24,310 bases of DNA from Sulfurovum sp. UBA7648 (GCA_002483605.1 DLIG01000021.1:409963-434272), one strand, 5' to 3'. Positions 7,722 through 16,407 are shown, counted from the first letter of the stretch. Notes: generated by a model from the sequence alone, not told the origin. Program-made: numbers and translations.

Positions 7722-8776
7722 TTTGCACCTATAGCTTGTGATATATGCGTGTATCCGTCTTTTATTAGCAATTGAATCAGGCCGTTATTGATATTTTTAA
7801 CTAAGCTCGGGCCTTTGTATATAAGCATACTGTATATCTGAACCAAAGATGCTCCGTCTTTGATACGTTCGTATGCCTCATGCGCACTATCTATACCGCC
7901 AACAGATATCAGCATAGTTTTGCCATAAAACTCTTTGCCAAGAGCTTTGAACAATGTTCTGCTTTTTTCCTTGAGCAGTTCTCCGCTGATACCGCCAAAA
8001 TCTTTTGCACGAGGCGTAAGAGTATAGTCAATAGTTGTATTTGTAGCAATGATCCCGCTTGCACCTGCGCTGATGGCAACCTTACATAAAGCTATAGCAT
8101 CGTTGCTGCTCATATCCGGAGCAATTTTAAGCAATATAGGTTTCGAGGTAATATTTTTAGCCATCGTAAAAAGAGAAGTTATGAACTTTTCATTTTGGAG
8201 ATTTCTCAAGCCTGGCGTATTTGGAGAAGAGATATTGATAACTATATAATCCCCAAAATTGCCAAGATGCTTAATGAGTGTTTCATAATCGCTTAGCGCA
8301 TCTTCTTCGCTTGTAGTTTTGTTTTTGCCTATATTGATGCCGATAGGATATGTAGAGTCTGTATAGTTTTTTAGTTTGCTTGCCATAGCTTCCATGCCGT
8401 GATTGTTAAATCCCATGGCATTTTGGATAGAGCTGTCTTCTATCAGACGAAAAAGTCTCGGTTTTGGATTGCCGTCTTGTGGTTTTGGTGTTACGGTGCC
8501 TATCTCGGTAAAACCAAAGCCCAAAGCTCTCATAGCCTCTATGTGATCGCCGTCTTTGTCAAAACCGGCTCCAAGCCCTACGGGGTTGTCAAATGTTTTT
8601 CCAAAAAACTCTTGGACAAGTATCGGATCTTGTTTGACAAAATATTTAGCCAGCAGTGACTGCAAAAACGATGATCTTTCTACTGCTCTAAGCCCAAAAT
8701 TTGCCAAACTATGTGCATCTTCGGGGTCCAGCTTGAAAAGTAATTTTTTTAACGTATTATATGAAAAAAGTGACAC
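7709..8776 (-). CDS. pyrD: Dihydroorotate dehydrogenase (quinone), class 2
   Basis: 355 residues from the GTG at 8776, which I prefer because GGAG sits six bases before it and the protein then begins with SLFSYNTLKKLLFKLDPE, like its relatives. An earlier in-frame GTG at 8788 would add four residues and lacks a ribosome-binding site. The membrane-associating N-terminal helices mark class 2. FMN-site motifs include GLGAGFDKDG, the catalytic-serine stretch NISSPNTPGLRN, and VGGIDSAHEAYERIKDGAS near the end. It oxidises dihydroorotate to orotate at the inner membrane and passes electrons to quinone. It ends 13 bases inside the M16 peptidase gene. Confidence 0.95.
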   Translation of the reverse strand: MSLFSYNTLKKLLFKLDPEDAHSLANFGLRAVERSSFLQSLLAKYFVKQDPILVQEFFGKTFDNPVGLGAGFDKDGDHIEAMRALGFGFTEIGTVTPKPQDGNPKPRLFRLIEDSSIQNAMGFNNHGMEAMASKLKNYTDSTYPIGINIGKNKTTSEEDALSDYETLIKHLGNFGDYIVINISSPNTPGLRNLQNEKFITSLFTMAKNITSKPILLKIAPDMSSNDAIALCKVAISAGASGIIATNTTIDYTLTPRAKDFGGISGELLKEKSRTLFKALGKEFYGKTMLISVGGIDSAHEAYERIKDGASLVQIYSMLIYKGPSLVKNINNGLIQLLIKDGYTHISQAIGANCKA

Positions 8777-8796
8777 AAAATACTCCACTATAAATA

Positions 8797-8831
8797 TGCA
8801 ATAGTATATCCAAAACTCACTAAGAGTGCAA
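8797..8831 (-). promoter_or_regulatory. Possible internal promoter before pyrD
   Basis: The only gap of any size in the long minus-strand unit. It contains TTGCAC (8831-8826) and TATACT (8808-8803) with 17 bases between, giving a start near 8797. The -35 box is poor. It may let pyrD and the genes after it be transcribed separately from murJ-cysS-msbA. Confidence 0.35.
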
Positions 8832-8837
8832 TGATTG

Positions 8838-10547
8838 CTATTTTGCCAGTGATGATATGAGCTTTTGATATCCGTTGCATGACAAACTAAGTTCGTCGTG
8901 AGTTCCTTCGCAGATGATCTGCCCTTTTTGAAAATAAAATATTTTATCAGCGTTTTGTATGCTGCTTAGTCTATGCGCTACAGCTATAGTGATCATCTCA
9001 TTTTTTAACTTTGCTATAGCTTCTTTTATCATCTTTTCACTTATGTTATCAAGTGCGGATGTAGCTTCGTCAAGTATCAAAACATCAGGATTTTTATATA
9101 ATGCCCGAGCTAGTGCAATTCGTTGTTTTTGTCCTCCTGAGAGGTTTGAGCCTCTTTGCGCTAGAACTGCATTTATCCCATCTGGCAGTTTGGATACAAA
9201 ATCGTAAGCGTAAGCTTTTTTGAGAGCTTCGATCACTCTATTTTCGTCTATCTCTTTGCCATAGGCAATATTTGCCGCAATGGAATCATTAAAGATCATG
9301 ATATGCTGTGTAACATAAGCTATTTTATCGTGCAATGACTCAAGAGTAAAATTATTTATATTTTGGTCGTTTATAAGTATTTTTCCGCTGCTAGGATCAT
9401 AAAACCTGACAAGCATGTTAACAAGCGAGCTTTTGCCTGCTCCGCTGTCGCCTACCAAGGCATAAAAATTTCCTTTTTGGAGTTTTAAAGATACATTTTT
9501 TAAAGCTTCATGATCATTATAATATAAAGATACATTGTTGATCGATATAGTATCTACACTATTTTTTAACTGATCGCTTCCGCCTTTTATCTCTGCTTTA
9601 AGATTGAGAAGTTCCATCATTCTTTCATTTGCGCTGATCGCATCTTGCGCTTTATTGTAAAGCCCGGATAGTCTGCGTATAGGATCATATAGCATAAAAA
9701 GTGCTGCACTGAATGAAAAAAAGCTCCCAACTGTCATATTACCGTTGATAACCTCCATTCCTCCTATGTATATAACAAGGCCGATGGCAACTGAGCCTAA
9801 AAGCTCCATGATCGGGGAGGTGAGTGCATTTACTTTGATCTGTTTCATGATGTATTTGAAAACAGCGCTATTTTCGATCGCAAATCTGGCTATCTCAAAT
9901 TTTTGAGATGAATTTGATTTGATAACTTCTATATTCGAGAATACCTCTTCAAGCCTTTGGGTCATATCAGCTGTACTTACCTGTGAGAGCCTTGAGTATC
10001 TGCGCATTTTTTTTGATAATCTAGATAACGGAAATATAGCCAAAGGCATAACAACCATAAAATAAAATGCCAGTTTCGGATTTTGGTAGATAACATAACC
10101 GCCCAGAGCAATGATGGTTAGAATTTCTCTTATTAGCTCAGGTATGATATTGGCTACTACGGCTTGTATGCGTGATATATCATTGGTGATACGAGATAAA
10201 AGTTCTCCAGAATGCATTTTTCGAAAAAAATCTATATCCAAAACTGTTATATGAGCTAAGAGCTGTTCTCTTAATTTTCTTATTACATCTTGTCCTATAT
10301 ATGCTGTATAGTAAGTTTGGATATACCTTCCAACGCCTTTTAGCATAAACACCATTACCAATGCAAAAGGCACGACAAATAGCATATGCTGGTCTTTTTT
10401 GATAAAAATATCATCCATTACGGGTTTTATTATGTGAGCAGTGCCCGCTGTACCTATGGCAACTGCAATCATGCCCAAAATTGCAAAAGCAAATTGTCTT
10501 TTGTAATCTTTAAAATATGGCAGGTATTGTTTTAAAAGATTTTTCAA
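8838..10547 (-). CDS. msbA: MsbA-type lipid/multidrug ABC exporter
   Basis: 569 residues from the TTG at 10547. An upstream in-frame TTG at 10562 is possible, but GGAG is correctly spaced (8 bases) only for the second, and its TTGA overlaps the cysS stop, a typical coupled junction. An N-terminal six-helix transmembrane domain (to about residue 315) is fused to an ABC ATPase with Walker A GDSGAGKS (about 366-373), the Q-loop in YVTQH, signature LSGGQKQR (469 onward), Walker B VLILDEATSALD (489 onward) and the H-loop in AVAHRLSS. As a half-transporter it would work as a homodimer. The position beside cysS and murJ matches Campylobacter msbA as I recall it, so flipping of lipid A core is the best guess. 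Export of another lipid or a drug cannot be excluded. Confidence 0.85.
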   Translation of the reverse strand: MKNLLKQYLPYFKDYKRQFAFAILGMIAVAIGTAGTAHIIKPVMDDIFIKKDQHMLFVVPFALVMVFMLKGVGRYIQTYYTAYIGQDVIRKLREQLLAHITVLDIDFFRKMHSGELLSRITNDISRIQAVVANIIPELIREILTIIALGGYVIYQNPKLAFYFMVVMPLAIFPLSRLSKKMRRYSRLSQVSTADMTQRLEEVFSNIEVIKSNSSQKFEIARFAIENSAVFKYIMKQIKVNALTSPIMELLGSVAIGLVIYIGGMEVINGNMTVGSFFSFSAALFMLYDPIRRLSGLYNKAQDAISANERMMELLNLKAEIKGGSDQLKNSVDTISINNVSLYYNDHEALKNVSLKLQKGNFYALVGDSGAGKSSLVNMLVRFYDPSSGKILINDQNINNFTLESLHDKIAYVTQHIMIFNDSIAANIAYGKEIDENRVIEALKKAYAYDFVSKLPDGINAVLAQRGSNLSGGQKQRIALARALYKNPDVLILDEATSALDNISEKMIKEAIAKLKNEMITIAVAHRLSSIQNADKIFYFQKGQIICEGTHDELSLSCNGYQKLISSLAK

Positions 10548-11941
10548 GAGAGTTTCTCCCAAACAGTACCGTTTGCTGTATCCATGATGTTTATATCCAT
10601 ATCGTTTAATTGATCTCGTATTTGATCTGCCAGGGCAAAATCTTTTTGCTTTTTGGCCTCGCTTCTTTGTTTTATAAGTGTTTCGATTTTTTGTTTTAAC
10701 CCTTCGTCGACTCCCAACTGGAAATACAAAAAAGGATCTTTTGCTCCAAAACCAAGCAATATGCCAATAAATTCAAGATTGCCCATGATCTCTTTTTTGA
10801 GGTTTTTATCGCTTGGTGTAGAATCAAGAGCTTCGTTTGATTTGGCTATCATATCATCAATAATACTTAGTGCGACAGAGATATTAAGATCGTCTTGCAT
10901 GGCCGACAAAAGCGCTGTTTTAAATTCAAAATTTGCCGCGCCTATTCCTGAGCCGACAATTCTTTTTTTTAGACGGTATAGTTTGTCAAGCCTTTTTTTG
11001 GATTGGAGTAGGTCGATTTCATTGAAGTTAAAGTCATTGCGATAATGAATGCTTGTGAGATAAAATCGCAAAATCTCGCCATCATAAGCTTTTAGTGCGT
11101 CTTTTAGGAAGAAACTATTGCCTAGGCTTTTACTCATTTTTTCGCCGTCAACTTGCACAAAACCATTATGCATCCAGTATTTTGCAAGAGCATGGCCTGT
11201 GGCACATCTGCTCTGGCTTGCTTCATTTTCATGGTGTGGGAAAAGCAAATCCGCACCTCCTCCATGAATGTCTATGCTATACTCATCGGTACCATTTGTA
11301 TGTTTGGCTATCATAGCAGAACATTCTATATGCCATCCAGGCCTTCCGCGACCGAATTTGGTATCAAAACATACATTTTCATTTTCATCACAAGCTTTCC
11401 AAAGTGCAAAATCTTTTGAATTTTTCTTTTCGAATATATGCTCTATGCGGCTTACGGTGTCGTCACTGACTTTTTTTGACAAGCTTCCATAGAGTTCATC
11501 TTTTGAAGTATCGAAATAGACATCACCGTTTGAAATTTGATAAGCATAGTCTTTGGAGATGAGTGTTGATATCATATCCTCCATCGCATCTATTGATTCA
11601 GTAGCTTTAGGCGAAATTGTAGGCCTCAAAACACCGATGGCATCCATATCTTCCAAATAGCGATCTGTATAGAAATCAGTTATCTCATGAAGGCTTTTGC
11701 CGGTTTGTTGCATTTTGGCTATGATCTTGTCGTCAACATCGGTAAAGTTGCGGATAAATATCACTTCATAATTGCTGGCTTTTAATACTCTAGCAAGCAG
11801 ATCAAAGCTAAGCGCACTTCTGGCATGGCCCAAATGAGCATCATCATACACTGTTGGTCCGCAAACATAAAGTGTGACTTTGCCTGTTTGTATAGGCTCA
11901 AACTTTAACTTTGTTTTTTGGACGCTATCATAAATATACAT
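10544..11941 (-). CDS. cysS: Cysteinyl-tRNA synthetase
   Basis: 465 residues, standard for bacterial CysRS. The class I signatures are HLGH at 36-39 and KMSKS at 268-272. Zinc-binding residues appear as Cys27 (YVCGPT), Cys207 (WHIECSAM) and the histidines of FPHHENE (about 236-237). The C-terminal helical and anticodon-binding part is intact. It charges tRNA-Cys in the cytoplasm. It follows murJ by seven bases and ends by overlapping the ABC exporter start. It is the only translation gene in an otherwise envelope-centred operon. Confidence 0.97.
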   Translation of the reverse strand: MYIYDSVQKTKLKFEPIQTGKVTLYVCGPTVYDDAHLGHARSALSFDLLARVLKASNYEVIFIRNFTDVDDKIIAKMQQTGKSLHEITDFYTDRYLEDMDAIGVLRPTISPKATESIDAMEDMISTLISKDYAYQISNGDVYFDTSKDELYGSLSKKVSDDTVSRIEHIFEKKNSKDFALWKACDENENVCFDTKFGRGRPGWHIECSAMIAKHTNGTDEYSIDIHGGGADLLFPHHENEASQSRCATGHALAKYWMHNGFVQVDGEKMSKSLGNSFFLKDALKAYDGEILRFYLTSIHYRNDFNFNEIDLLQSKKRLDKLYRLKKRIVGSGIGAANFEFKTALLSAMQDDLNISVALSIIDDMIAKSNEALDSTPSDKNLKKEIMGNLEFIGILLGFGAKDPFLYFQLGVDEGLKQKIETLIKQRSEAKKQKDFALADQIRDQLNDMDINIMDTANGTVWEKLS

Positions 11942-11948
11942 ACTGTTC

Positions 11949-13355
11949 CTAACGAATAAGATTGATTAAAAATTGGTTAATAAAATACAATATTATACCA
12001 AAAATAGCCATACCTATTAAAAAGTATAATGTTTTTATGGTTTTTATAATTTCAACAAATCTATCCCAGCCAACTTCTCTAATGGTCAGGATCATCTGGG
12101 CCATGCCGCCGATACTTCCTGCTAGAGCTAGTCCCGCAGCTCCAAATGGCTGCATAAGAATAACGGAAAATATTAAATTTATTACCAGTGATGTGACGGC
12201 AATTTTGGCTGCTTTTAAGTGTTTGTGCATTGCATAAAGATAAAGAGAAAAAAGTTTTGCCAATCCAAAAGGAATGAGCCCAACCATATACATCATGAGC
12301 ACTTGAGCAGTATTGTATGTATCTTGAGGAGTAAAATTGCCTCTTTCGAACAAAAGCCACACGATTGGTTCGGCTAGAAGTATTCCTCCTAGAACTGATA
12401 CTCCAAGCAGCAAGTTTAAAAGCCAAAAGGCTTTGCTGAGATTTGCAAATGCAAGAGTCTCGTTTTCATTTTTGATAGCTTTTGAGATAGCAGGAAATAA
12501 AGCAGTGGTAATAGCAAGAGCAATTATGGCAAAGGGAAGCTGAAAAACCCTATTGGCATAAAACAGATAAGATACCGATCCTGCTGCTAGAAACGAAGCT
12601 AGGCTGGTATCTATAAAAGAGGCTATTTGTGCTGTGGAATTGCCAACGACAGAGGGAATAAATAGTTTTTTAAATTTACTTTCTTCTTGCCGGACATCTT
12701 TTGCTTTCCTATATTTCCATCCGCCAATTAAAATCTTAGACAAACCCTTTTTGCGAATCGCAAAAATGTGAGTAAATACTTGGAGAAGTCCACCAACCAG
12801 GATAGAAAAACTCAGAGCGTAAACTATAGTTTCAGGGCTGCTTTTGGCATAATACATCAAGCAAGCTATCATTGCAATATTAAGCCATACGGTTGAAAAT
12901 GCGGTTGTAAAGAAATGTTCTTTGTATTGCAAAAGGGTACCTAGAAAAGTAACTATAAAAATGAGATCCAAATACCAAAAATTTATAACTGTTAATGGAG
13001 CGGTTTTGGATATGAGATCTTTGCCCCAATCCCATGCTAAAAGCTTGGTGAAAAATTCCGGAAATAGTGTTACAAGTAAAGAGAAGGCTATGATAATTAG
13101 CATAAAGCGTAAAAATATGGCAACAGCGAAAACACCTTTTTGGCGACTTGCTACATACGAAGGCATAAAGCTTTGAGTAAAAGAGCCTTCAGCAAAAATT
13201 CTTCTAAATAGATTTGGGAATTTAAAAGCCATCAAAAAGACGTCACTCCATACACTGGCACCAAGTGCTGATGTCATCATGATATCTCTTCCGAGCCCCG
13301 TAATGCGTGATAGTAAAATGCCAAAAGAGTTTGAAAATATTGCTCGAAATCTCAT
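11949..13355 (-). CDS. murJ: Lipid II flippase MurJ
   Basis: About 468 residues with around 14 hydrophobic helices. The N-terminus is typical of the MurJ/MviN family of the MOP superfamily: SFGILLSRITGLGRD, then FKFPNLFRRIFAEGSFTQSF with the cluster of conserved arginines needed for lipid II transport. It moves lipid II from the inner to the outer leaflet of the inner membrane. I choose the ATG at 13355. An in-frame GTG at 13364 would add three residues but has no ribosome-binding site and would leave a very short leader. It is the first gene of the ten-gene unit and diverges from ruvA. Confidence 0.95.
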   Translation of the reverse strand: MRFRAIFSNSFGILLSRITGLGRDIMMTSALGASVWSDVFLMAFKFPNLFRRIFAEGSFTQSFMPSYVASRQKGVFAVAIFLRFMLIIIAFSLLVTLFPEFFTKLLAWDWGKDLISKTAPLTVINFWYLDLIFIVTFLGTLLQYKEHFFTTAFSTVWLNIAMIACLMYYAKSSPETIVYALSFSILVGGLLQVFTHIFAIRKKGLSKILIGGWKYRKAKDVRQEESKFKKLFIPSVVGNSTAQIASFIDTSLASFLAAGSVSYLFYANRVFQLPFAIIALAITTALFPAISKAIKNENETLAFANLSKAFWLLNLLLGVSVLGGILLAEPIVWLLFERGNFTPQDTYNTAQVLMMYMVGLIPFGLAKLFSLYLYAMHKHLKAAKIAVTSLVINLIFSVILMQPFGAAGLALAGSIGGMAQMILTIREVGWDRFVEIIKTIKTLYFLIGMAIFGIILYFINQFLINLIR

Positions 13356-13363
13356 GCTACCCA

Positions 13364-13392
13364 CTAATTTTAAATTAGGTACGATTATACCA
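13364..13392 (-). promoter_or_regulatory. Promoter of the murJ operon with palindrome at the transcript start
   Basis: On the minus strand an extended -10 element, TGGTATAAT (TATAAT at 13389-13384), lies 28 bases before the murJ ATG. No good -35 box is seen, as is common in this phylum. The perfect palindrome CTAATTT-T-AAATTAG (13364-13378) would fall at the first transcribed bases. It could be an operator, or a 5' hairpin in the mRNA. Confidence 0.45.
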
Positions 13393-13435
13393 AAAGCAGT
13401 CTCTATTTATGGCATCGGTGCTTTTATATTGCATT

Positions 13436-13476
13436 TTGACATTTTTTTGATATTTTTTTTACTATTAAGATATACT
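13436..13476 (+). promoter_or_regulatory. Predicted promoter of ruvA
   Basis: TATACT at 13471-13476 lies about 26 bases before the ruvA start, which has GGAG at 13493-13496. A T-rich region precedes it (runs at 13442-13460), as in Campylobacter-type sigma-70 promoters. A TTGACA at 13436-13441 is too far upstream (29 bases) to act as the -35 box of this -10. Confidence 0.4.
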
Positions 13477-13502
13477 GGCAAAAATAGAACACGGAGCAGT
13501 AT

Positions 13503-14060
13503 ATGATAGTGGGCATCAAAGGAAGTATAGAACATAAAGAGCCGACACTTTTGCATATTAACAATAATGGCCTTATATATGAAGTGCTTATATCGCTTCA
13601 CACTTCACAAGCAATTGATTCTAATGAAGTGAAACTTTTTGCAACTCAGATCATTAGAGAAGATGCGCATTTGCTTTTTGGTTTTGCATCCAAGGATGAG
13701 AAAAAGATGTTTGATACATTGCTCAAGATAAACGGAGTGGGCCCAAAAGTGGCACTGGCGATCTGCTCTACATTTTCTCCGCAGACATTTGCCAGGGTCA
13801 TTAATTCTAAAGATGTCTCTATGCTCAAACGAGTTCCTGGCATCGGGCCAAAGGCTGCTAGCAGAATACTGGTAGAGTTGGCTGATTTTATAGTTGATAG
13901 TTCTAGCGATGATCATATTAACAACTCTATGAACGAAGCTGTTATGGCGCTAGAGAGTCTCGGATTTAAAAAAGATGAGGTCAAAAAAGCCCTCAGCGGA
14001 TTAGGCGGTGATACTGCAGCACTTGTCAAAGAGGGGCTGAAAAAATTGCAAAGGCTGTAA
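13503..14060 (+). CDS. ruvA: Holliday junction branch-migration protein RuvA
   Basis: 185 residues, close to the family norm. The N-terminal OB-like domain (MIVGIKGSIEH, then LLHINNNGLIYEV) is followed by two helix-hairpin-helix motifs, INGVGPKVALAI (about 77-88) and VPGIGPKAASRILVEL (about 109-124). The C-terminal domain III (EAVMALESLGFKKDEVKKAL) contacts RuvB. As a tetramer it holds the four-way junction while RuvB drives migration. The start is ATG with a GGAG site. It diverges from murJ. In Campylobacter ddl follows nearby; here a CLC transporter does. Confidence 0.96.
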   Translation: MIVGIKGSIEHKEPTLLHINNNGLIYEVLISLHTSQAIDSNEVKLFATQIIREDAHLLFGFASKDEKKMFDTLLKINGVGPKVALAICSTFSPQTFARVINSKDVSMLKRVPGIGPKAASRILVELADFIVDSSSDDHINNSMNEAVMALESLGFKKDEVKKALSGLGGDTAALVKEGLKKLQRL

Positions 14061-14094
14061 TATTTGCAAGCTATTGTTGCCCTACTGGCCGATA

Positions 14095-14110
14095 TATTAA
14101 CATGTTAATA
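14095..14110. promoter_or_regulatory. 16-bp perfect palindrome upstream of the CLC gene
   Basis: TATTAACATGTTAATA reads identically on both strands. It lies between ruvA and the CLC gene, 28 bases upstream of that gene's TATAAT box, a position suited to a dimeric regulator. It has no T-tract and little G+C, so it does not look like a ruvA terminator. The regulator is unknown. Confidence 0.4.
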
Positions 14111-14138
14111 ATTTTAAATACACTTAAGGTTTGTTTGT

Positions 14139-14144
14139 TATAAT
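14139..14144 (+). promoter_or_regulatory. -10 box of the CLC gene promoter
   Basis: A perfect TATAAT in the ruvA-CLC gap, 27 bases before the likely ATG. It is preceded by a T-rich stretch (TTTGTTTG) and has no recognisable -35 box. It implies the CLC gene has its own promoter instead of depending on ruvA. Confidence 0.45.
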
Positions 14145-14171
14145 TTTTAAACTTCAAAAATAAGTTTGATA

Positions 14172-15596
14172 ATGCATCAAAAAACAATAAAATTTAAATA
14201 TCTTCGAATAATCTCAAAAATAAAAAATCATTTTCTAAGCCAAGTCATAACAGAATATTTTAAAGATTTACATATCGCTACTATACAGGCCAACTCACAA
14301 CTTAAGCTTCAGTTTTTTCAGTTTTTACCTTTTCTTGTAGCTTCTTTTATAACTGGGGCAGTTGCTTTTGGATATTATGAGTTATTTAGATATGCAGAAC
14401 GATTATCATTTTTTATATATGAACAAAATAGATTATATATTTTTGCGATTACGCCTATTAGTTTTTTATTATCATGGTGGCTTGTCAAGAAATATGCGCC
14501 ATATTCTAAAGGAAGCGGTATTCCACAAGTTATGGCAGCAATAGAATTATCTAGTAGTAAAAAAAGTCATTTGATCAAGCACTTTGTAAGTTTAAGAATT
14601 ATCATAGTGAAGATTTTAGCCAGCATAGTCAAGGTAATAGGGGGAGGTGTTTCTGGAAGAGAAGGGCCTACCATACAGATCTCTAGCTCAATTTTCGTAG
14701 TTATATATAAAATATTGCCATCTTGGTGGCCTCCAATATCTCAAAAAAATATTTTAATAGCCGGTGCAGCATCTGGTTTAGCTGCAGCATTTAACACTCC
14801 ATTAGGAGGGATTATTTTTGCTATTGAAGAGCTGTCTAAGTTTCATATTAAGCATTATCAATTTCCGCTTTTTATAGCTGTTATAATAGCCGGTTTAACG
14901 GCACAGGGGTTTGGTGGTTCTTATTTGTATTTAGGATATCCAAAATTGACAACAGAAGGATGGATGATATTGCATGGTGTTTTGATCACCGCTTTATTGT
15001 CTGGTTATTTTGGAAGCAAAATGGGCGTTATAATACTTAAGGTCATGGATCTATTTAGTTTGGCAAAAAGCAATATAGCTCAAATATCTATAGTATTATC
15101 GTGTGCTTTTTTTGTAGCAATATCAATTTATTTTTTTGGCACAGAGGTTATGGGCTCGGGGAAAGAACTCATGGAAAACATATTATTCAATGATGACAAA
15201 ACAGTGGAATGGTATATCCCATTTATACGTATGAATAATTTAATAGCAACATTTAGTTTTGGTGGGGCTGGTGGAATATTCGCTCCATCTTTGAGTTCCG
15301 GAGCTGCTATAGGTGCGGTTGTTGCACAATATCTTCATATTTTTGGTGACTCAGCAAATTTATTGATATTAGTGGGAATGACATCTTTTTTGGCTGGTAT
15401 TACAAGGGCTCCTTTTACATCTGCAATTATTGTTTTTGAGATGACTGATAGGCACAGTGTAATTTTTTATTTAATGCTGGGAGCTATGATTGCAAGTATG
15501 ATCGCGAGTTTTGTGGATAAACAATCTTTTTACGATAGATTAAAAAAGAAATATATACAAGAAGTCACTCCACCTAAAAGCTCTAAAACAAGATAA
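14172..15596 (+). CDS. CLC-family chloride channel/transporter
   Basis: 474 residues from the ATG at 14172 (a TTG two codons upstream is possible; no strong ribosome-binding site marks either). All CLC anion-pathway signatures are present, numbered from that TTG: GSGIP (116-120), GREGP (164-168) with the gating Glu166, and GGIFAPS (369-375). Glu221 and Glu222 in FAIEELSK correspond to the E202/E203 pair of E. coli ClC-ec1, where E203 is the internal proton residue. This suggests a 2Cl-/H+ exchanger rather than a passive channel. There are about a dozen or more hydrophobic helices and no C-terminal CBS domains. By eye the gene is more A+T-rich than ruvA or murF. It sits where relatives carry ddl, and an insertion or rearrangement is likely. 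Confidence 0.93.
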   Translation: MHQKTIKFKYLRIISKIKNHFLSQVITEYFKDLHIATIQANSQLKLQFFQFLPFLVASFITGAVAFGYYELFRYAERLSFFIYEQNRLYIFAITPISFLLSWWLVKKYAPYSKGSGIPQVMAAIELSSSKKSHLIKHFVSLRIIIVKILASIVKVIGGGVSGREGPTIQISSSIFVVIYKILPSWWPPISQKNILIAGAASGLAAAFNTPLGGIIFAIEELSKFHIKHYQFPLFIAVIIAGLTAQGFGGSYLYLGYPKLTTEGWMILHGVLITALLSGYFGSKMGVIILKVMDLFSLAKSNIAQISIVLSCAFFVAISIYFFGTEVMGSGKELMENILFNDDKTVEWYIPFIRMNNLIATFSFGGAGGIFAPSLSSGAAIGAVVAQYLHIFGDSANLLILVGMTSFLAGITRAPFTSAIIVFEMTDRHSVIFYLMLGAMIASMIASFVDKQSFYDRLKKKYIQEVTPPKSSKTR

Positions 15597-15603
15597 TAAT
15601 ATT

Positions 15604-15627
15604 TATTTATCAAGTATTTGATAAATA
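15604..15627 (+). terminator. Hairpin after the CLC gene
   Basis: A perfect 10-bp inverted repeat, TATTTATCAA (15604-15613) and TTGATAAATA (15618-15627), with loop GTAT, starts eight bases after the CLC stop and is followed by TTCTTCT. It separates the convergent CLC and NlpC/P60 genes and could work in both directions. The stem is A+T-rich, so strength is uncertain. Confidence 0.45.
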
Positions 15628-15673
15628 TTCTTCTAATGACTCCAATATCTTTTTTAATTTATTTAATCTCAAA

Positions 15674-16348
15674 CTATGACGGCAATACTCTTTTTGCGCC
15701 CACAAATGTATCTGCATAAGAGCCGCTATTAAGAGGAGAGATGATGATGCCTCTATCTTTTGATGCTGCATGTATAAATTGGCCGTTTCCTACATATATG
15801 CCTACATGCGTAACCGGAATCTTTCTTTTTTTATCCGTGAGAAAAAATACCAGATCGCCTTGTTTGAGATAATTTGGATCAATAGGCAAGCCAACTTTTG
15901 ATTGCGCCAGTGCGGTTCGCGGAAGTTTAATGCCGTGTTTGCTATATAGATACTGGACATATCCTGAACAATCAAATCCTTTTGGATTTGTTCCACCCCA
16001 TACATATCTGCCGCCTTTGTGATTTTTGGCATCTTCGATGAGCGAGTTTTGATTTGTATTTCCGATGCAGTAAGAGTTATTTGCTTGATAAGTTTTTGAG
16101 GTTTTTGGAAAGCCTTGCCCCTTTTGTATATTGGGCATTTCTGCTTTCATGGCTAATATTTTTTGTTGCTGCAGTTCATTATAAAATGCTTGATATGAGT
16201 ACTCTTTTGTGTTTTGGGTTAGAGCAGGATTATCCTTGTGTTTTATGATGCGTTTATATGCCACATCTCCGCTAGAGCCGGAAACAGTAAATAGATTGGC
16301 TCCAAAAACAATAATGCTGAAAAATAAAAATATAAATATTTTTTGCAT
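15674..16348 (-). CDS. NlpC/P60 peptidoglycan endopeptidase, exported
   Basis: 224 residues. A signal peptide is visible (MQKIFIFLFFSIIVFGANLF). Residues about 105-220 form an NlpC/P60 domain with the full Cys-His-His triad: Cys127 in FDCSGY, His181 in THVGIYVG and His193 in FIHAAS. The stretch YVWGGTNPKG before the Cys is also typical. The 80-residue segment before the domain is polar and helical and holds a lone Cys94. The enzyme would cut peptide stems of peptidoglycan in the periplasm, probably next to diaminopimelate. It has an AAGGAAAG ribosome-binding site and diverges from the flavoprotein gene, and a TATAAT for it lies at 16379-16374 on the minus strand. Confidence 0.92.
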   Translation of the reverse strand: MQKIFIFLFFSIIVFGANLFTVSGSSGDVAYKRIIKHKDNPALTQNTKEYSYQAFYNELQQQKILAMKAEMPNIQKGQGFPKTSKTYQANNSYCIGNTNQNSLIEDAKNHKGGRYVWGGTNPKGFDCSGYVQYLYSKHGIKLPRTALAQSKVGLPIDPNYLKQGDLVFFLTDKKRKIPVTHVGIYVGNGQFIHAASKDRGIIISPLNSGSYADTFVGAKRVLPS

Positions 16349-16407
16349 TACTTTCCTTGCTCTCTTTTTGAATATTATAACATATTTAGCAAATAGAACT
16401 TTTTTGA

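Noticed and set aside
12079..12426. Minus-strand open frame of 115 codons
   Set aside because: It is an out-of-frame shadow within murJ, whose own frame is intact and well matched to the family.
13436..13441. TTGACA as the -35 box of ruvA
   Set aside because: It is 29 bases from the only suitable -10 (TATACT), too far for sigma-70.
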